Positions 11,671-23,496 of a stretch of 64,000 nt of DNA are shown here, piece after piece (positions within the stretch are counted from its first letter, which is position 1; the number at the start of each line of letters is the position of its first letter). The stretch covers positions 62,001 to 126,000 of the forward strand of contig CAJNDS010002472.1 of NCBI GenBank assembly GCA_905221605.1, in the 5' to 3' direction. Source of the stretch: Symbiodinium natans (taxonomy: Eukaryota > Sar > Dinophyceae > Suessiales > Symbiodiniaceae). The notes under the pieces were generated by a model. It did not search any database. It had not been told where the DNA came from and was given only the letters and a program-made list of their open reading frames with translations. The translations under genes were made by a program, and so were the position numbers.

Positions 11671-11961
11671 TCAATTTGGGAGCAAAAGGCTGCTCTGGCC
11701 AATAGCGTGCCAATCGCTTAGCTCGAGCCACAGGCGGGAAACCAGGCCAACAATCAATCCTTCCGAGTTGATAAGTGTCGCATCCTGTGCCATTGCGAAA
11801 AGTGGGATGTCGTCCTCAAAGCCCCACACCATTTCACTGTCGAAACGCCAGCATCCACAGACTTGCACATACGGTGTCGATTCGCGTATTGATTTGTTGA
11901 CAGCTCGAGTGCTGTGATGCCAGGACAATTCTTTGCATCGCGAAGCAAGAGACACAAGCAT
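11671..11961 (-). CDS. Candidate coding stretch, unknown protein
   Basis: This is a 96-codon minus-strand frame with a coherent mixed peptide (for example YVQVCGCWRFDSEMVWGFED, then a hydrophobic stretch LINSEGLIVGLVSRLWLEL). Splice borders are not clear, and the other strand is also open for 98 codons. It could be one exon of a longer gene or a chance frame. Confidence 0.2.
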   Translation of the reverse strand: MLVSLASRCKELSWHHSTRAVNKSIRESTPYVQVCGCWRFDSEMVWGFEDDIPLFAMAQDATLINSEGLIVGLVSRLWLELSDWHAIGQSSLLLPN

Positions 11962-12290
11962 GGCAACAGTGTGGCAAGTCTCATAACATCATGTGCTGCT
12001 GAAACTTGACTAGGGGCGAGAATGATGACATGTGAGGCATGCATGGACTAAACTTGGGCATGTTGAACAGGAAGGCTTCTCAGTTGGAAAAAGTTGGAAT
12101 GCATGGCGCGATGTCAGTGACGTGGCAAAGACGTGTGCCACATTCCACGCCGCACGCTTTGCAAGATGAGCATGATACTCAGCTCTCCTCCCTTCTGTGC
12201 TGGCTGAGGAACACATCCTGAGGAGACTGGCAGCCAGCACGCCGGCAACTAAGATAAAATAGTGACGGGGCCTCTGGACAGAACTTTCAC

Positions 12291-12396
12291 CTGCGCTTGC
12301 AACGCATGGCATGCCAAAAACTGTTGCAATGGCCTTCTGTGCCTCGTGCCTTTCGTTGCCGCTTCCGGTTCTCGTCTCGCCTGCCTGCGATGCCAT
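12291..12396 (-). CDS. Candidate first exon, unknown protein
   Basis: On the minus strand an ATG at 12,396 opens 35 codons (MASQAGETRTGSGNERHEAQ...) and runs into a canonical donor, GCGCAG|GTGAAAG, ending in phase 1. The N-terminus is small-residue and charged, as in many cytosolic proteins. There is no hydrophobic signal segment. About 56% of third positions are G or C. The plus strand is open as well but has no matching splice sites. Confidence 0.33.
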
Positions 12397-13175
12397 GCAT
12401 CATGGGGCAGCATCAGTACTTGTGCGGCTCTGTCACGCAGGCATACGCAGGTGTTCGGCACTGCAAGCAAAAACAATGGCGCTGAAGATGCAAAGCTACA
12501 TCAAGCTGGATCTGTGAAGACCGGCTGCAGCATTCGAGTTTCAGGCTGTGCCGTGTGACGGGAAAGGGGCTCGGCCGGATGAAAAAGGCCTGGAAGTTGC
12601 CTCTCAAGTCGTGCCCACCGCGAAAATTGAACGAGGCATTGTAGGTTCTCTGCAGGTGTCATGACGTGGTGTTGCTGCTGCTGCATTCAATGTCAGCTGC
12701 GTGCACGCACATATTACATCATATTATGTCTCTACAAGATCCAGAACATGGAGAGAGAAGCGCAGCTCAGGTCGAACAATCTCCCATTCATGTCACTCCC
12801 CATGCCCAAAGTCGCAACTGCTTCGCACTTCGTGCGACCTTGCACACGCGCAGCTGGTGTCCAAGTACAGAGGTAAGGGGGTCGTGCTTTCACAATGCCT
12901 GTCGCTTCGTGCTGGTGACAGCTTCCCTGCAACCGGCCACTGTGAGGAACCTCCCATAACCACCCTGAAGCCGCTACAAGCCCCCGTCACTACAAAGCGA
13001 CTGTGGATTGAACTGGAAGCCTCTTGGCCCAGGAGTCACTGTATCAAGTTCGCACACATCTGCCGGAGACTCCATACACAGGCTCATCAGCGTTTTAACA
13101 GTTGATTTCCTCGGGCAGGTGTAGGAGCCGGTGAGAAGAGCCTGAGAACAAGCGACCTTTGGGGCTGTGCTCCAG
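12397..13175. other. No firm gene; one strong donor site
   Basis: A canonical plus-strand donor (ACAGAG|GTAAGG) lies at 12,872-12,873, preceded by a 70-codon open frame starting near 12,661. The peptide is not convincing enough for a call. Confidence 0.3.
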
Positions 13176-13266
13176 GTTTCCATGCGCCTGGCACTTTGTA
13201 AACTGACGGTCAAACGACCACAAACTGAAGATCGCATGCCCGCTGCAACCACAAAGGCCGTTCCGC
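13176..13266 (+). CDS. Candidate internal exon, unknown protein
   Basis: The acceptor GTGCTCCAG|GTTTCC and the donor TTCCGC|GTGAGT enclose 91 bases with one open frame (VSMRLALCKLTVKRPQTEDR, then MPAATTKAVP). It starts in phase 0 and ends in phase 1. Both borders are canonical and the peptide is basic. No partner exon with matching phase was identified nearby. Confidence 0.3.
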
Positions 13267-13770
13267 GTGAGTTTGTGCATGTGCTGGCTTACTCCCGAAC
13301 TCTTGCCATGCTATGCTGCTCATTGCAGCATGTCGGGTTGAAGCGTGGCCATGGAGAGCATTGCAAAAAACCGCTTTTCGGACTCCATTGAAGGGAGGAA
13401 GGGCGGTGCTGTAGAAGGAGAGAGTCTCCCGCACGGGCCTTTGCCACAAAGCTGACAAACGTTGCTTGACGGTATGTTACATAGAGCCGTGTCGAAGCGA
13501 ACTGGTCTGGCCAAGACAACTGAGCTGTGGCAAAAACCCTCTGAACTTTTTATTATTCTATGAAGGTTCTCTTGGGCTCGCAGTGTCCCTGCCATTCTCC
13601 TCTTGCCGGATGTTGCGTCGGCGTTCGGACCATATGTCGCGTTGCGCCTTTTCGATTCACCGCCTGTGGCTCCATCGGCCTTTCCAACTTTGAGGTGCCC
13701 CCGACACTTCTCGCTTCTTTCACCCTAATTAATGCATGCTAAGGCTGCGTCGAACCGACTCTGTGCCAAC

Positions 13771-13791
13771 GAAAGCGAAAGCGAAAGCGAA
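13771..13791 (+). repeat. GAAAGC hexanucleotide microsatellite
   Basis: GAAAGC is repeated three and a half times. The following 80 bases carry several TCTCGCG/TATCGCG copies, a loose pyrimidine-CGCG repeat of the kind also seen at 2,255-2,290. Confidence 0.8.
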
Positions 13792-14310
13792 ATGAAGGTT
13801 CTCTATCGCGCACTCTCGCGACCAAAGCGTTCTCGCAGAAGCTATCGCGCTCTCGCGTACCTCGGACCGTGGCTGACGCGGCCCAATCATAAATTAACCC
13901 CCAGCCGCTCAACTATAGAAGGCTGCATTGGCGTGTGTTAGGGTGAGCATGCTTCCTGCGGATGCCTCGTCAACCTCCAGGCCGTGGTAAGCAGCAAAAG
14001 CTTTTGCGATTTGCGCCCTGCATTCACATTTTGAGAGCAAGCCCCTGTCTCGATTGTGATTTCCTTGGGGTCAGTTCACCGATGCAGGAGTGACTGGGCT
14101 GACTCCTCAGATGACGAGTACAGGGCGGCAAACAATCGGAAAAGTGGACGAGGAGGGCCCCATAGTGATTTCCTAGGGGGGATGTCCTTGCACTGTTATA
14201 CATCGCGGAATCCAAATTGAGCATTGTTAGGGCCGGCTCATCGCAGTGCAGGACAGGTGGAAGCCGTTTGCCTGCTGCACAGGAAATGACAACTTCGAGG
14301 GTAGCTTTGG

Positions 14311-14495
14311 ATGGAGGAAGTGTGTTCTGAGTATTCTGGCGAAACGAGGCATCCTCAGCTTGTGATCCATTTAAGGACAGTCTGTGCTGGATTTCCAGCG
14401 CAGAAGGAAGGCATGGTCAGCAGAGCGGAGAGCTCCATAGTGCAAAAAAGTTGCAGTGTGGCCCAAGCACTATCCTCGACCCCCCAAAGGGGCAG
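14311..14495 (+). CDS. Candidate first exon, unknown protein
   Basis: The ATG at 14,311 opens 61 codons (MEEVCSEYSGETRHPQLVIH...) that end exactly at a donor, GGGGCAG|GTAACC, so the stop at TAA lies inside the intron. The peptide starts acidic and becomes serine- and glutamine-rich (AESSIVQKSCSVAQALSS). No signal peptide or domain was recognised. A second plus frame continues past the donor for about 75 codons, so retention of the intron is possible. Confidence 0.35.
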
Positions 14496-14499
14496 GTAA

Positions 14500-15786
14500 C
14501 CGTGGCAACAAGCGACGGACAGTCGATCGTGATGCTCTTTTGGTACTTTTGGTGCCGTGGGCGCTCAAAGGAGACCTGTAACATCTGTAACCTCATTGCA
14601 AGCGCAAATCAAAGAGGGGTGACGGGTTGTGGAGGGATGGCCGTCCTTAGATTGGCACTGCGAACAATAGCAAACCCGCGGGCAGCCTGCGAAAGGCAGT
14701 GGGGTTCGTTGCCAGACAAGCTATGATAGGGAAGATGCTCCTGCGAACCTGGGATAGTTCTACCGAACTTAGTGGAAGGCCAACAGGGTCAGTTGAAGTC
14801 TGACTTGGCACTGCGCATTCCGCACTGGCTGCTTCCTGTCTTGCTCAGGGTTGCTCCGTTCTGCCCAGACTCTGGGCCCCTACTCCCAATCCGACTCATT
14901 CAGCAAGCTACAGGGCAGCGTGACAGGGAGAGATGTCCACCACGACTATGACTATGAGTAAGGGAAGACAGTAATGAGTGTGTCTTTATCACGATGCAAC
15001 ACTTTCACTTGTTTCTATGATTCTAAGCTTGCGTTTTGTCGCGAAAAATCTGCACAGCTGTCATTACTTCATGAACTTCGGAGTTCGGGAACAGAGTGAA
15101 GTCCCATGCCACTGCTTAGCATAAGTACAGTTCTGGCTTTGAACCCGTTGTTCGGGAGCTGTGGAACGAGAGAGCTTCCTAGCCAAGCCTTGCTGCCAGG
15201 CCAAATGGCTAGTTGCGCAACTAGCCGCGCTGCGCACGCAGATTCCCCTGCACACAGCCGACTCACCAAAGTCTTAAGTTTTTCCAGCGAAGAGCAGGCC
15301 CTAATCTACCTGGCCTCCTGGGCTCTGAAGAGCTTTAAGTCCTATTTCGCGTGCGATTTCGCAAATCGCACAGCGACAACTGTGGGAGCAACGCCCTCGG
15401 CTTATGCACCATTGTCAGAGACTTTTCGTGCCTCATGTTTAGTTTGCATAAAAGCCGGTTGTTGACAAGAAGTCCTTGCTGGAATGTGGTTCGCTTACAT
15501 TCAAGGCACGTGGAGGTCAAGCGATTCAATTTTGGCCTTGGAATACTGTTCGTGGCCGAATCATCTCAGCGCCATCGACGGAGTCTGCTGCGGTAGTATC
15601 TGAGTATGCCTTTGGCTGGGAAGCTACTTGGGAGATGAGTTTTGGGAATCAATGCTATGGCTCCGCGGGTCGACAATGCAAATCGGGGCAAAGGCATGTG
15701 AAAGAAGGGCCTCAGCAGCCTTAGCAGCATGATTTCAAGCTTGGCAGATGCGATCACAGGAGCAGCTATGGCATGCAGAGCATTGT
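14500..15786. other. Mixed open frames, no firm gene
   Basis: Frames on both strands are open between 15,106 and 15,529 (119 codons plus, 64 codons minus). The plus frame ends FRASCLVCIKAGC. The minus frame contains a GTAAGC donor (TTGAAT|GTAAGC). I could not choose between them. The rest of the interval shows nothing. Confidence 0.3.
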
Positions 15787-15904
15787 TCACTGTTCATCAA
15801 CGTCTTGAACATCTCGAAAAGCTCCTGCCTCAGTGATCTCTTGGATGCTCTGCTCTGAAACCGTCAACTCATTGCGCTTGAAGCTTGATGCGGCAGATGC
15901 AACC
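15787..15904 (-). CDS. Candidate terminal exon, unknown protein
   Basis: On the minus strand the acceptor GCCTTCAG|GGTTGC opens 38 codons ending at TGA. The C-terminal part is acidic and glutamine-rich (NELTVSEQSIQEITEAGAF, then RDVQDVDEQ) and is clearly biased in the way coding DNA is. It is shorter than most open frames here and is easily missed because it has no ATG. Upstream, a second minus frame (15,908-16,124) is also open but overlaps in another phase. Confidence 0.35.
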
Positions 15905-16091
15905 CTGAAGGCTCGACAAGATACTTTACAAGCGCCTGTTCCCCGGACAACTGTTCAATTTGTAAGGCTTTAGCCATGATTGGTCGCCCTGCAGGGTGGC
16001 TCAGATCTTGATGCTGCCTCGAGCTCCACATGCTGAGCCTTAGCCCAAGAGATGCCTCTTTTTTGTTGATCCCTGCAGGGCAGGGAGGCCC

Positions 16092-17945
16092 TTGCTTGAA
16101 CTCGACTGTAGGGGAGGGAACCATGACGTGCTCAAAAGCAAAAACGGTAGGTGCAGCATCAACATCGTTGCGTTGATCTTTAAGTGCGTTGCCCTAAGAA
16201 ACAACGGCATCGTCTGCCTGCCTGCCCGTTTGCAGGGGTGGAATGTTGACCTGGACAGGTCACTGGCTGAACTTCAGCCTGCTTCAGGCTCTGTATGCAG
16301 GCAGGGCAACGAATCAGCCTCTGGCTATGAGTGCACAGCCTCCGGTTCGGCCATGCAAGCGTGTCCCTTGCGACTCGCAATCTTAGGAGATGGGGACTGC
16401 GCAGTAGCCTGCAGGCAAGAGTCAAGCATCCCGCCAGCGCCGCAGCGGCAGTATGCGGCAGTCACACTCAGACCCCCACATATACGGGAAAACAATACAG
16501 CTCCCAAGAACAGAGCGCTTGACCACTTACTTCAGCCACCGAAGAGTCGGTGCTACAGGTACACCCGACAAGCCCGCTGCACAGAGGGAATGCTTGATGC
16601 ACCCAAGCGGAGGCGTGTGAAGAGCACGCATTTTGGACACCTGGAACGCCGTCTGTTGCTGTCCTGTTGCTGTACTTGGTAGTCAGCCTGCAGATCCCCC
16701 TTGGATTAAGGGTAGCGGGGGTTCGAGATCCAGCACAGACGCAAACGACAGTGAGAAACCATAGCTGCCGAAACTTAACTGCCGAAAGGGGGTACCCCCG
16801 TGCTGTTCCGGCATTTGCAGCCGAGGGAGATGCCTGCAGAAGCGGGCGGTGTACCTACGAAGATTGCGAAGAGGCTGCTTGAAGCGCCAGCTCAAACCAA
16901 ACTCCGCCCTGTTCTCTTGCTTCCTGTCATGCAGAGTGGACCAGACCCCACAGAGAGACGCCCAGGCTTACAAAGATTTCCAGAGCAAACCCGCAACATC
17001 CCGTGTGTCCTCAAACATTATGACGACTACTACAGGCAATGCATGCAGTGGCACTGCTTGGAGCACAACGTCGACTTAATGCACACAGAAACCAAGCCCA
17101 AGTTTCAGCCCAAGCCATGCACCGAGTCTGGCTAGAAACCCAATCATCCAGTAAGCGGTGTGTTTTAAACGCCCTGAAGTCTGTGGTCAGTCAAGCATGT
17201 GCTGGTGTAAAACGCCGCCTCAATGAAAGTCATAAAGACAAGCTCAAGCAAGCTGGAAACATGTTGGCTTGGAGGGACGGAGACCTCTTTCTTTCCATGC
17301 CGAAGTACTGAATAGAAGTTTTCAGGGTGTGTGGTTGTGATGTTTTTCCCATGCATGCCGCGAGGTGGGCGTGGGGTTTCTCACAGCAGTGCACTGCGCC
17401 CCGACAGCCGAGTCCTGGCCAGCCCCGAACGTCTTGAGACAAGCGCTGGGCAGTCAGCAGATTGGGAGCCGATGCTTCCCGAAATAAAACTCAGAAGGTT
17501 TAGTGAAAGGGTTGAACTGAACAACCAAGCTGACCGCTATCGGATCCAGTGGAACTAAGTTCATGAGCTGTGCGAAGATGCTGCCAACAGCAGATGATCG
17601 AAGCCTGCATTTAGACAGATTTCTGCGACACTGCAAAATCAGGCGTGGGTCATGCAACTCGAGGTCTCTGCAGTCCTAAATACCACAAGGCGCCCACTTG
17701 AGCGCAGAGTCTAGGCTTATTAGGCTTGATGCCATGCTCTTCAAATGTCAATATCCATGCTTACAAGGCTCAGCTGAACCCAGCCCGTTATGCTCTAATC
17801 ACTGGATGCTGATGTCAGAGGATCCCATTGCTGCAGAGTGTGCCGAAGTTTGCGATGTTGCCTTCCAGTCCCTTGTTGTACCCGTGCTTGAGGCCGCATA
17901 TGGTCCGAGTCTAAGCTTCAAGGAAGAGCAGGCGACGATGCCAAG
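16092..17945 (+). other. Region with several plus-strand open frames, exon borders unresolved
   Basis: Open frames at 16,092-16,682, 16,800-17,135, 17,039-17,311, 17,331-17,558 and 17,698-17,949 give hydrophilic peptides (for example LKSVVSQACAGVKRRLNESH and ERVELNNQADRYRIQWN). At 16,850-17,130 all three plus frames look equally plausible, which shows how little composition alone can decide. A spliced plus-strand gene is possible, but I found no set of phases that fits. Confidence 0.2.
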
Positions 17946-18359
17946 TTGATCACTGGTCGCCTCTTGCTGCGTCAGTTCGTTACTGCAAGGCGTTCCATAC
18001 ATTTCAATACGCAAAGCACGGCCATGGGTGAAGACCTCCCAAGTGTGGCTTATGCGCATGCTAGGACCTCTTCTTCGGGAGCGAGTCCGCTTATCCCGTT
18101 CAGCATTGTCGACTGCATGATGCTTGAGTCTAACAGAGTGGCCGTCAAAGTTGACAGGACAGACAAATGGATCTGGAATTGTCAGGAACTGAGTACAACA
18201 AATGGATACCGAACATTAAGACTTTCCGAACTCCCCGTAGACAGCTCCTGCGTTTTCGATGAACCTCTGGCTCCAGACTCCATCCGTCACTCAGAGCCGC
18301 TGCTTGCAAAACATAAAGGGCAAACAAAGGGGGCCGGGCAATGCGGTCATGGCTGGTGA
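17946..18359 (+). CDS. Candidate coding stretch, unknown protein
   Basis: This 137-codon open frame has a coherent peptide from about residue 27 on (GEDLPSVAYAHARTSSSG, then SIVDCMMLESNRVAVKVDR, then KWIWNCQELSTTNGY). The segment with alternating hydrophobic residues and tryptophans suggests a folded beta-rich domain, but no family is recognised. It ends at TGA after a glycine/lysine tail. The 5' border is not resolved. Confidence 0.27.
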   Translation: MITGRLLLRQFVTARRSIHFNTQSTAMGEDLPSVAYAHARTSSSGASPLIPFSIVDCMMLESNRVAVKVDRTDKWIWNCQELSTTNGYRTLRLSELPVDSSCVFDEPLAPDSIRHSEPLLAKHKGQTKGAGQCGHGW

Positions 18360-18919
18360 CCCCTTGGACGACGTCAGTGCAGTAGGAATCCGGGTCTTGG
18401 ACGAATTGTCAAACACACCAAAAGCGTAGACAAAGCTTAGACGAAGGTCCTGAAGTATCTACGAACCCCAGCAATCAGAAGCCGAAGGCTTCCGCTGAGG
18501 TAAACCTAGTCTACCAAGCCTTTTTGTGACCGAACTTAGGCGAAGGCCGAAAACGTGGACGAAGTTCTGAGTCATCTCCCCCAGAGATGTCGCCGTGTGG
18601 AGGGCCTGGGCAAATTCGGGCTTCGCCGAGAGGCCGTGGGCCGTAACCTCTTCGTGCTATCCCCCCCCGTCTGCCCGTGAAAATCTCGCAGCCCGAGCTT
18701 CAACAAGGCAATTAGCTGGAGAGACGTGCCATTGCGATATTTGCCTGCCTGACAAAGACCTCACCTTAAATGGACCACCGCTTGCTCAAACTTGCGCTAC
18801 CTTCAAAGCCAAGCTGCTTCATGCCGTGGGCTCAAGGTGAGCGTCGGCGCCATGCACCGTGATGTGGCTTCGACAGGCGATGTGACTGGAGGTATCCTCC
18901 GCCTGCAAGTGGCGCGCAC

Positions 18920-19103
18920 CTGATTTGTTGAAGTTGCTGGACAGCTTGGCGACAGTGGATTTGCAGTAGTACTTGGGACGAATGATGCCGAACGATACCG
19001 ACTGATTGCCCAAGGTTGACCATCGGAAACCTTCTGAGCAAAGAGCTACAGTAGGATACATATTGGGTTGAAAACCAAACATGGTCATGCCAACTGCCCC
19101 AGT
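18920..19103 (-). CDS. Candidate internal exon, unknown protein
   Basis: Minus strand: the acceptor GCCGGTGCAG|ACTGGG and the donor AAATCAG|GTGCGC enclose 61 codons plus one base (TGAVGMTMFGFQPNMYPTVA...AKLSSNFNKS). Both sites are canonical. The plus strand just to the left ends in an equally good donor (GGCTCAAG|GTGAGC at 18,835), so two genes on opposite strands, or a wrong strand for one of them, must be considered. Confidence 0.3.
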
Positions 19104-19565
19104 CTGCACCGGCGACGTGACATGACTTTACTAGGGCAACGTCACTGGAGGCACCATCCGCCCAGAAGCGCAGAGCACCGCCGCGGCAGAGCAGTGGCGT
19201 TCCCCCCTTCACAGCTAGCTGTGCAGGCTGCCAGGCAGTGTGTAAACGGGGCCTATGATGCCCTGATTGCAATCGGCTGGCGGGGTGGGCCAACATGGAG
19301 TATATGGACTGCATGCCCAGCAGGGTGGCGCGCGGAAATGTCAGGAACTCCGTGTCGAAAACCAGGAGGTGTGGACAAAGGGACTACATAGGTCAGGATA
19401 TGTCAGGATAGAATGTTCCTGCAAGCAAGCCCTCGCGTCCGACACTACTAGGTTAAACAGAAAGGCTGGTCCTTAGAGCGGGCCGTTTCGTGGGAATGCT
19501 GTCACGTCGATTGGACAGTATGAGGAATGCAGCGCTAGATTCAGTTATTTCAAGGCTTCAAAAAT

Positions 19566-19682
19566 TCAAGGGAATTTGGACGCCATGATGCAAACAATCT
19601 CGTCCCGAATGCCCACCATCTCGTTGTTGCGCCGGGCCCTTGCATATGTTACAATGGTGGTACGCAAGTGAATGATACGAGG
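19566..19682 (-). CDS. Candidate terminal exon, unknown protein
   Basis: Minus strand: after the acceptor TCTGGACACAG|CCTCGT, 38 codons run in phase 0 to TGA at 19,568-19,566. The peptide (PRIIHLRTTIVTYARARRNN, then EMVGIRDEIVCIMASKFP) alternates hydrophobic and charged residues as a helix or strand would. No named domain is recognised. Confidence 0.38.
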   Translation of the reverse strand, partial: PRIIHLRTTIVTYARARRNNEMVGIRDEIVCIMASKFP

Positions 19683-20149
19683 CTGTGTCCAGAACAGGGT
19701 ACTAGTACAACAGGGAGGCATCGTTCGGCCGGCAGAAAACCGCTGGGCTGCACAGGAGTGCACGGGAAGGCCGTGCAACGGTGTTGCTGTTTCAGTGGTG
19801 TGGCCGTGACACGAGGTGTACGGATATGTGTGCAGCGTGGCAATTCAAGAACACCAGGTAACGAGAGATGCATCATGCAGTGTCCGCATGACAGGTCACA
19901 CACTCTAGCAGGCGGAACCTATTGCTTGGAAGTGGCACGCGAAGGATGCCCTTCCGCCATGGCTCCAGCCAACTCTGTCCGACCGTTTCCAGTCAGCTTT
20001 CATAGCCCAGCCACTTGCCGCAAACGTTTGCTTCAGGCCAGTGTTCCTGCGCACTACACCGTTCTGCTGCCAGTGGTCAAAGAGGAACAACAAGAGTTAC
20101 AGAGTGGCAAAGCCGAATAGATTCCACTGCAGGTTACGATTGCTTCGCG

Positions 20150-21330
20150 ACATGCATGTCACTGCAGCACCACGTGCTGAGGAGAAGTTCATGGAAACTT
20201 CTCTTTCCTGAAAAAATAATGAGCCTTCTGAGATCTGAGAGGTCACTACATCAGCCCAAGTCAGTCTGAAATTCTGCCGCTTGCCCATGTCAGCCTGAAC
20301 GCCGTTACAACATCCTGGTCGGTTGCAAACATGCAAGTGCAGGCCACGAAGGACACGTATGGTGCCAGTAGACAGGGAGACAAGGGATGCTTCATGCAAG
20401 CGCGGCTACTGCAACCCGAGGTTGCGTGAGGTTGCTCAGAAACTGCGCTGTAAAGCTACACGATGCTACTCGCATTTTGGAAATGGGGCGTCTGCCAGCG
20501 GACAAGCAAAACGGCAGAACGAATCACAGCATGTCACCGCCTGCATGAACCTGAACCTGGCAGGCGGCAGAATGCTGCACAGATCGCTGCCGGACCTTGA
20601 GTGCTACAGGGTGCGCTGAGGTGTAAGTGCTCAACACATCATGCCGGGAAGTGAGAAGTGCGGCTCGCATGTGCCGATTCCTCCATCGAACTCAAAACGC
20701 GTGGAGCATTAGGTCAGCTCATGTAATCGCAATCAACCAGCGCACCTGCTGCCCGCAAAAGGCACCTAGTTCAGGACTCAGCAGGGTCATCGCAGGTCTC
20801 ATCAGCAGGGGCATGGCCCTGCACACTCGGCCCATCTTGGCCTTACGACCCTGAAGGCTTGAAGGCTCGGAGATTCCCACTGGTGGCCTCAGCTTCGAAA
20901 AAACCTTCGGGACCCTACACCTCCTGCACTGCATCCAACTGCATCCGTGCTTGTACTTGGATGCAGCTCGAGCCTGGGAGGCCAACCATCCTACTTGCAG
21001 CCAGCAAGGCATCCATAGTAGCCATAGCAACAGGCAGCACCCGAGCGTACGTAGCTTGAGCTGCTTGAGCACCACGAGCGTGGGAGAAGGATGCTGGATA
21101 GTGCGAGTCCAGTCGCGCAGCTTTCTCCCCCATCATGTGGTGACGCAGAGGTCCCTGAAGCATACCCTGCAGAGAGAACGTTCCTGAACCCTTGCCATTA
21201 CCCCCCTTTTGCCTTGCTCAAGGTGGAAGACAAGAACAAAAGAACACGGACCACGCTTGGAGTGCATTTTGCTTGTGCCTGGCCTGCAAGCCCGGCGAAC
21301 ACAGCTTCTTTCAGCGTTGGTGAATGTGAG
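20150..21330 (+). repeat. Dispersed composite repeat, copy I
   Basis: The same modules recur in the same order at 25,640-27,740, and in two pieces at 50,965-51,290 and 53,200-54,230. Landmarks here are ACCACGTGCTGAG, GGATGCTTCATGCAAGC, CGACCCTGAAGGC, GGATGCAGCTCGAGCC, AGCAAGGCATCCAT and TTCCTGAACCCTTGCC. This copy has one unit of the 105-bp minisatellite and lacks the final HF(S/G)YHEL segment. Confidence 0.75.
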
Positions 21331-21599
21331 CTTGCGGCATAGGCACATGGCAGTGGGGCGTGATTTTGGGCAGAGAACCTAAGATGTCATGCAGATCATG
21401 CGGAATGAAAGTTCGCTGGCAGCATTCCCAAAAGAAGAGACTAGTTCAAAGTCCTCACCTCGCGATGGCCGGAAGGGCCACTGGCCTTCCCAGGTCAGAT
21501 ATCAAGAGGTCTCATGCGTGGAGTCGCCTAATGTCGTTATTCGATGTGTTCTTGGCGCAAACGTGCCACCGAAACTGACACTTTAACCGTGCTGGTTAC

Positions 21600-22193
21600 A
21601 TGACTCCGTCCAGACTCTTGAAGCTTGCAGCTGTCGTCGAACCTGCACACATTCGCAAAAGCAAAGTTTTCGGACGGACTGCGCAGGCCATCCGAAAATG
21701 GCTTCGACGTGGCAGGGCTAACTCGAGTCTAAGAAATGCTGTGAAAGCTTCCCCAGTTTTGCGGAGAGTTAGCGTTTACGATGGAGAAGGCTTGGAAGCT
21801 AATGGACTCAGCGACAACTCTCAGCTGTCTTGGTTTCGTCATCGGTCTGGCTCACACAAATTAATGGACTGTGCAGACTGTGCTGGAATGGTGCAATTTA
21901 AGGCTGTAAGGCAGATGCATCACGAAGGTGGAGCGCGTAGATTCGCCTGGCACAAAAGGACACGTGCTGAGATGCAGCGCAGCCTCGTAAGAACAAGCCT
22001 GGAACAGGGCGGGGCGGGTGCCCAACATAAGGCGTTCCAGGCATGGGGTCATCAAGTCAAGTCTACAGATCTGCAGAATCACACCTGCCTACGTTCAGGT
22101 TCAGGCATGGCCTACAATTTCTCTGGAAAGAACAGGAGGTCCCATGTTGCCACATCACACATTGGTTGGCTTACATTTCTTGTTCATGTCTAA
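21600..22193 (+). other. 197-codon open frame of uncertain status
   Basis: The peptide is basic at first (KVFGRTAQAIRKWLRRGRAN) and coherent through about residue 140, but third-position bias is weak and no splice sites frame it. A second plus frame of 182 codons follows at 22,218-22,766. Either may contain an exon. Neither is recognisable. Confidence 0.2.
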
Positions 22194-22802
22194 GATGTCC
22201 TTGAAGTAGAACGTATAGTGCATCGTTTTGGACGTCCTGTTTTCAAGCACGGCACCGTAACTTTAACCTTTGGCGGGCAACAGACGCCCATTCCGCGCAC
22301 TCAGCGGGACAGCAGTGCATGCTGCGAACTTTTGCAAACCCGAGAAAGGCTTCCGAAGGGCCCAAGAGCTAGCTGCAAGGCCAACCCATGGACGGAAGAT
22401 GCTTGTCCCGAGGCACATAGCCTTAATACCAGGAGGCGGCGCCTTAGACGAACTTATTGTTTTGGGTACCCCCGTGCCCAGTCTAAGTATGCGGCACGGT
22501 GTGCTCGATTCATAGAGCGCCCCGTGTCGATTCACAGGGCTTTGCTCGAATTCACATGTTCAACAGCCTTCATGCGCGACTTTACGCCAGCATTGCCGAC
22601 TCACGTGCCTTCTATTTATGAGGGTTGGATCCCTGCCCTTTATGTCATAGAGGCAGAGAATGCGCGCCACTCCGGGCATTTGCTTTGGGATGCACGTCAA
22701 GCACCTGGCCTCTCGTCCAAGCCACAATGTGACTTGCAGCATCGTAGACAGCTGCGTGCTGATTAGATTGATTAGATCAGAATTTTCTGAAGACCACGTG
22801 CC

Positions 22803-22924
22803 ATGATTAAGAAGGATGCCCACGTGTTGACCATGCACGGTTCCTGGTTTCCGTCGGAAACCCCTACAAACCTGCAGCACGGAAACGCAGCCAGCAGCCC
22901 CAGCGCCTCTGCGATGGAGGCAAG
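22803..22924 (+). CDS. Candidate first exon, unknown protein
   Basis: The ATG at 22,803 opens 40 codons (MIKKDAHVLTMHGSWFPSET...SASAMEA) and ends at a canonical donor, GAGGCAAG|GTGAGC, in phase 2. About 72% of third positions are G or C, among the highest values in the window, while the following intron sequence is not biased. Next exons are not resolved: the likely acceptor ATCGCAG|GGCTGG at 22,996-23,012 gives an open, acidic frame, but its phase does not match. The function is unknown. Confidence 0.42.
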
Positions 22925-23496
22925 GTGAGCCAGATTGGTTCATGTCAGCTCCGAGTCAGCTCCCCGTCAAGCGTACACGGGGTACATGCCATCAGCGGTT
23001 CCGGCATCGCAGGGCTGGCAGGAAACACGCAGGATGATGAGCTGTCACTGTCATCGCGTGTGTGTGAGAACCGCCTGTGGCCACCTGCTGGCTTGAACTT
23101 TCAAGCACAGAAGCTCATTGTGCTGCAGCTGCTGTGCCGTAGCTGATATCAGAAGGCTCTTGCACTCAAAACCCACTGCAGTACAACATCATAGCATGAA
23201 TCGTCGCAGTACATTGCACGTGCTCTTGCCCGTCAAGCACAGGATGTGCACGAGACCCTCAAAGGCGTCCCGAACGGAGAAGCAGGCCAAAGGGCGAGTG
23301 GCTCTGCCAGTGGCCTTTCGGAGACCCAGCCTGTCGGCCGCGGTCAGTAGGTTCTACTATGTTGCTATAACTGCTGGTCCAGCCAACGGTTGGGCTGTAG
23401 CATAATCGCTGCAGACCCTTCACCGTGAACCTTTGCGGCGTTGCAGCTGTTCGAGTCAAAGCACCACGAAGCGGCATGAATACACCGAAAACATAC

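Noticed and set aside
16690-16760. tRNA-like stretch around GGGTTCGAGATCC
   Set aside because: The T stem does not close, the anticodon loop lacks T33, and no acceptor stem pairs.
18826-18840. GGCTCAAG|GTGAG, identical to the leader end plus donor of a dinoSL RNA gene
   Set aside because: The preceding bases do not match the leader, and eight-base matches are expected about twice in the window by chance.
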